Of a stretch of 64,000 nt of DNA, positions 63,388-64,000 are shown piece by piece. The notes under the pieces were generated by a model that made no database searches, was not told the origin of the DNA, and was given only the letters and a program-made list of their open reading frames with translations. Origin of the DNA: CAG-791 sp000431495. GTDB taxonomy: Bacteria > Bacillota > Clostridia > Lachnospirales > Lachnospiraceae. The stretch is from the NCBI GenBank assembly GCA_052117605.1, contig JBQKIT010000015.1. The stretch is one strand, 5' to 3'. A program made the translations under genes and the position numbers. Within the stretch, counting starts at the first letter, position 1. Every line of letters begins with the position of its first letter.

Positions 63388-64000
63388 TTACTGCTGCCTG
63401 TCCTTCCTTCCGGAGCACCCTCTGTCCGAAATCTGTATCAGCTTCTCTGCAATTCTCCTGCTTCCAAGCCCGTCTGTCAATGCGTGCATGCGGGCGGATT
63501 CCTGCTGTCTCAGAAGCAGAGCCTTGTCCGCACTGCGCTTCCGTGCTTCCGGCAGGCCGTGCTCTTCCGCCGCGCCGTGCTCCGAAAGCCACGAAGCCAC
63601 GTTTTTTTCCAGCTCTGCCAGAACCTCCTGGCTCCGGATATCGCCCAGATAAGTGACCGCGCCGGCCTCCGCCATCTGCTTCGCAAAAAGCTCCTGATTG
63701 TCCGACATGGAAAAAGCAAGCGTCGGCACTCCGGCCGCACAGAGCTCATACAAGGTTGTCCCTGCTGCCGAAATTGCAAGATCACAGCCAAGCAAAAGCT
63801 CCGCAACCTTCTCCACACGAGGATACCCAGGCGCCATCACTGCCGTTTCCGGCACGCACTGCACCAGTTTCTGAAGGCGCTTTGCCATGCCATAGGGATC
63901 TGTTCCACCCGTGGAAATCAGAATTTTCCTGACAGAAGGCCGGACTGCCGGCTTCAGATCCGCAAACTGCTCCCGAAGAGGCGCATATTTCGGTCCCAGA
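63388..64000 (-). CDS. PseG-like glycosyl hydrolase/transferase, cut by the window edge
   Basis: The C-terminal part of a GT-B-like protein. The frame runs through the edge and includes LGPKYAPLREQF, ISTGGTDPYGMAKRL, and AISAAGTTLYELCAAGVPTL, as in PseG, the UDP-sugar hydrolase of pseudaminic or legionaminic acid synthesis. The SAAGTTLYELCAAGVP segment contacts the nucleotide. It stops with a basic CSGRKDRQQ end. Other pseudaminic acid genes would be expected beyond the window; without them the function is a guess. Confidence 0.75.
   Translation of the reverse strand, partial: LGPKYAPLREQFADLKPAVRPSVRKILISTGGTDPYGMAKRLQKLVQCVPETAVMAPGYPRVEKVAELLLGCDLAISAAGTTLYELCAAGVPTLAFSMSDNQELFAKQMAEAGAVTYLGDIRSQEVLAELEKNVASWLSEHGAAEEHGLPEARKRSADKALLLRQQESARMHALTDGLGSRRIAEKLIQISDRGCSGRKDRQQ

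Noticed and set aside
1..64000. rRNA and tRNA genes
   Set aside because: No conserved rRNA blocks and no cloverleaf with a TTCGA-type T-loop plus CCA-side stem were recognised in the gaps; a covariance search would be needed to exclude an unusual tRNA.

Overview
The window looks like chromosomal DNA of a Gram-positive, Clostridia-class anaerobe, most likely family Lachnospiraceae. The grounds are gene content and order: the ispF-cysE-cysS-mrnC-rlmB-sigH block typical of Firmicutes, a DUF5721 gene beside pyrBI, separate AICAR transformylase and PurO-type IMP cyclohydrolase genes, a CpsC/CpsD capsule pair, and an Opp lipoprotein with a lipobox. No rRNA or tRNA gene was seen. Most genes lie on the minus strand. 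The family assignment is inference from remembered gene families; nothing could be searched.

Layout. 1-2.2 kb: an IS1634-like transposase. 2.3-7.6 kb: a minus-strand capsule-type operon (CpsC-like chain-length protein, CpsD-like tyrosine kinase), followed by a secreted protein gene with an apparent frameshift, a beta-helix gene missing its 5' end, and a low-complexity membrane protein; this locus looks partly decayed. 7.7-17.0 kb: 1-phosphofructokinase, DUF1294, DUF5721, pyrB-pyrI, a PD-(D/E)XK nuclease-type protein, an iron alcohol dehydrogenase, a NudC-like Nudix hydrolase and a Lon-like AAA+ protein without protease domain. 17.4-28.6 kb: a long minus-strand surface-glycan cluster (gmd, fcl, manC, manA, radical SAM, DUF4422, licD, TarI/IspD-like, CDP-glycerol glycerophosphotransferase-like, acyltransferase) that would supply GDP-fucose and probably CDP-polyol and attach phospho-linked groups. 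28.9-40.5 kb: AraC regulator, queA, M18 aminopeptidase, DUF6056 membrane protein, pheT-pheS, and a GGDEF/EAL protein. 40.6-47.5 kb: sigH, rlmB, mrnC, cysS, cysE, ispF, then the last two purine steps. 47.6-59.9 kb: two MATE transporters, a complete oppBCDFA operon, an RluA-type pseudouridine synthase and an AarF/UbiB kinase. 59.6-64.0 kb: a phasin-like helical protein, diacylglycerol kinase family protein, D-2-hydroxyacid dehydrogenase, phosphohexomutase and an incomplete PseG-like gene at the edge.

Two observations stand out. First, five separate intergenic regions carry arrays of one family of 52-bp palindromic units (27 full copies), with a stem built on GCATCC/GGATGC or GTAATCC/GGATTAC; in several units both arms change together. 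The period is constant between loci and close to five DNA turns. Second, the OppA lipoprotein appears circularly permuted: the segment that normally ends OppA proteins sits between the signal peptide and the normal N-terminal domain, and the protein stops where that segment would usually begin. The window is also rich in in-frame coding duplications (45 and 51 bp) and other short tandem repeats.
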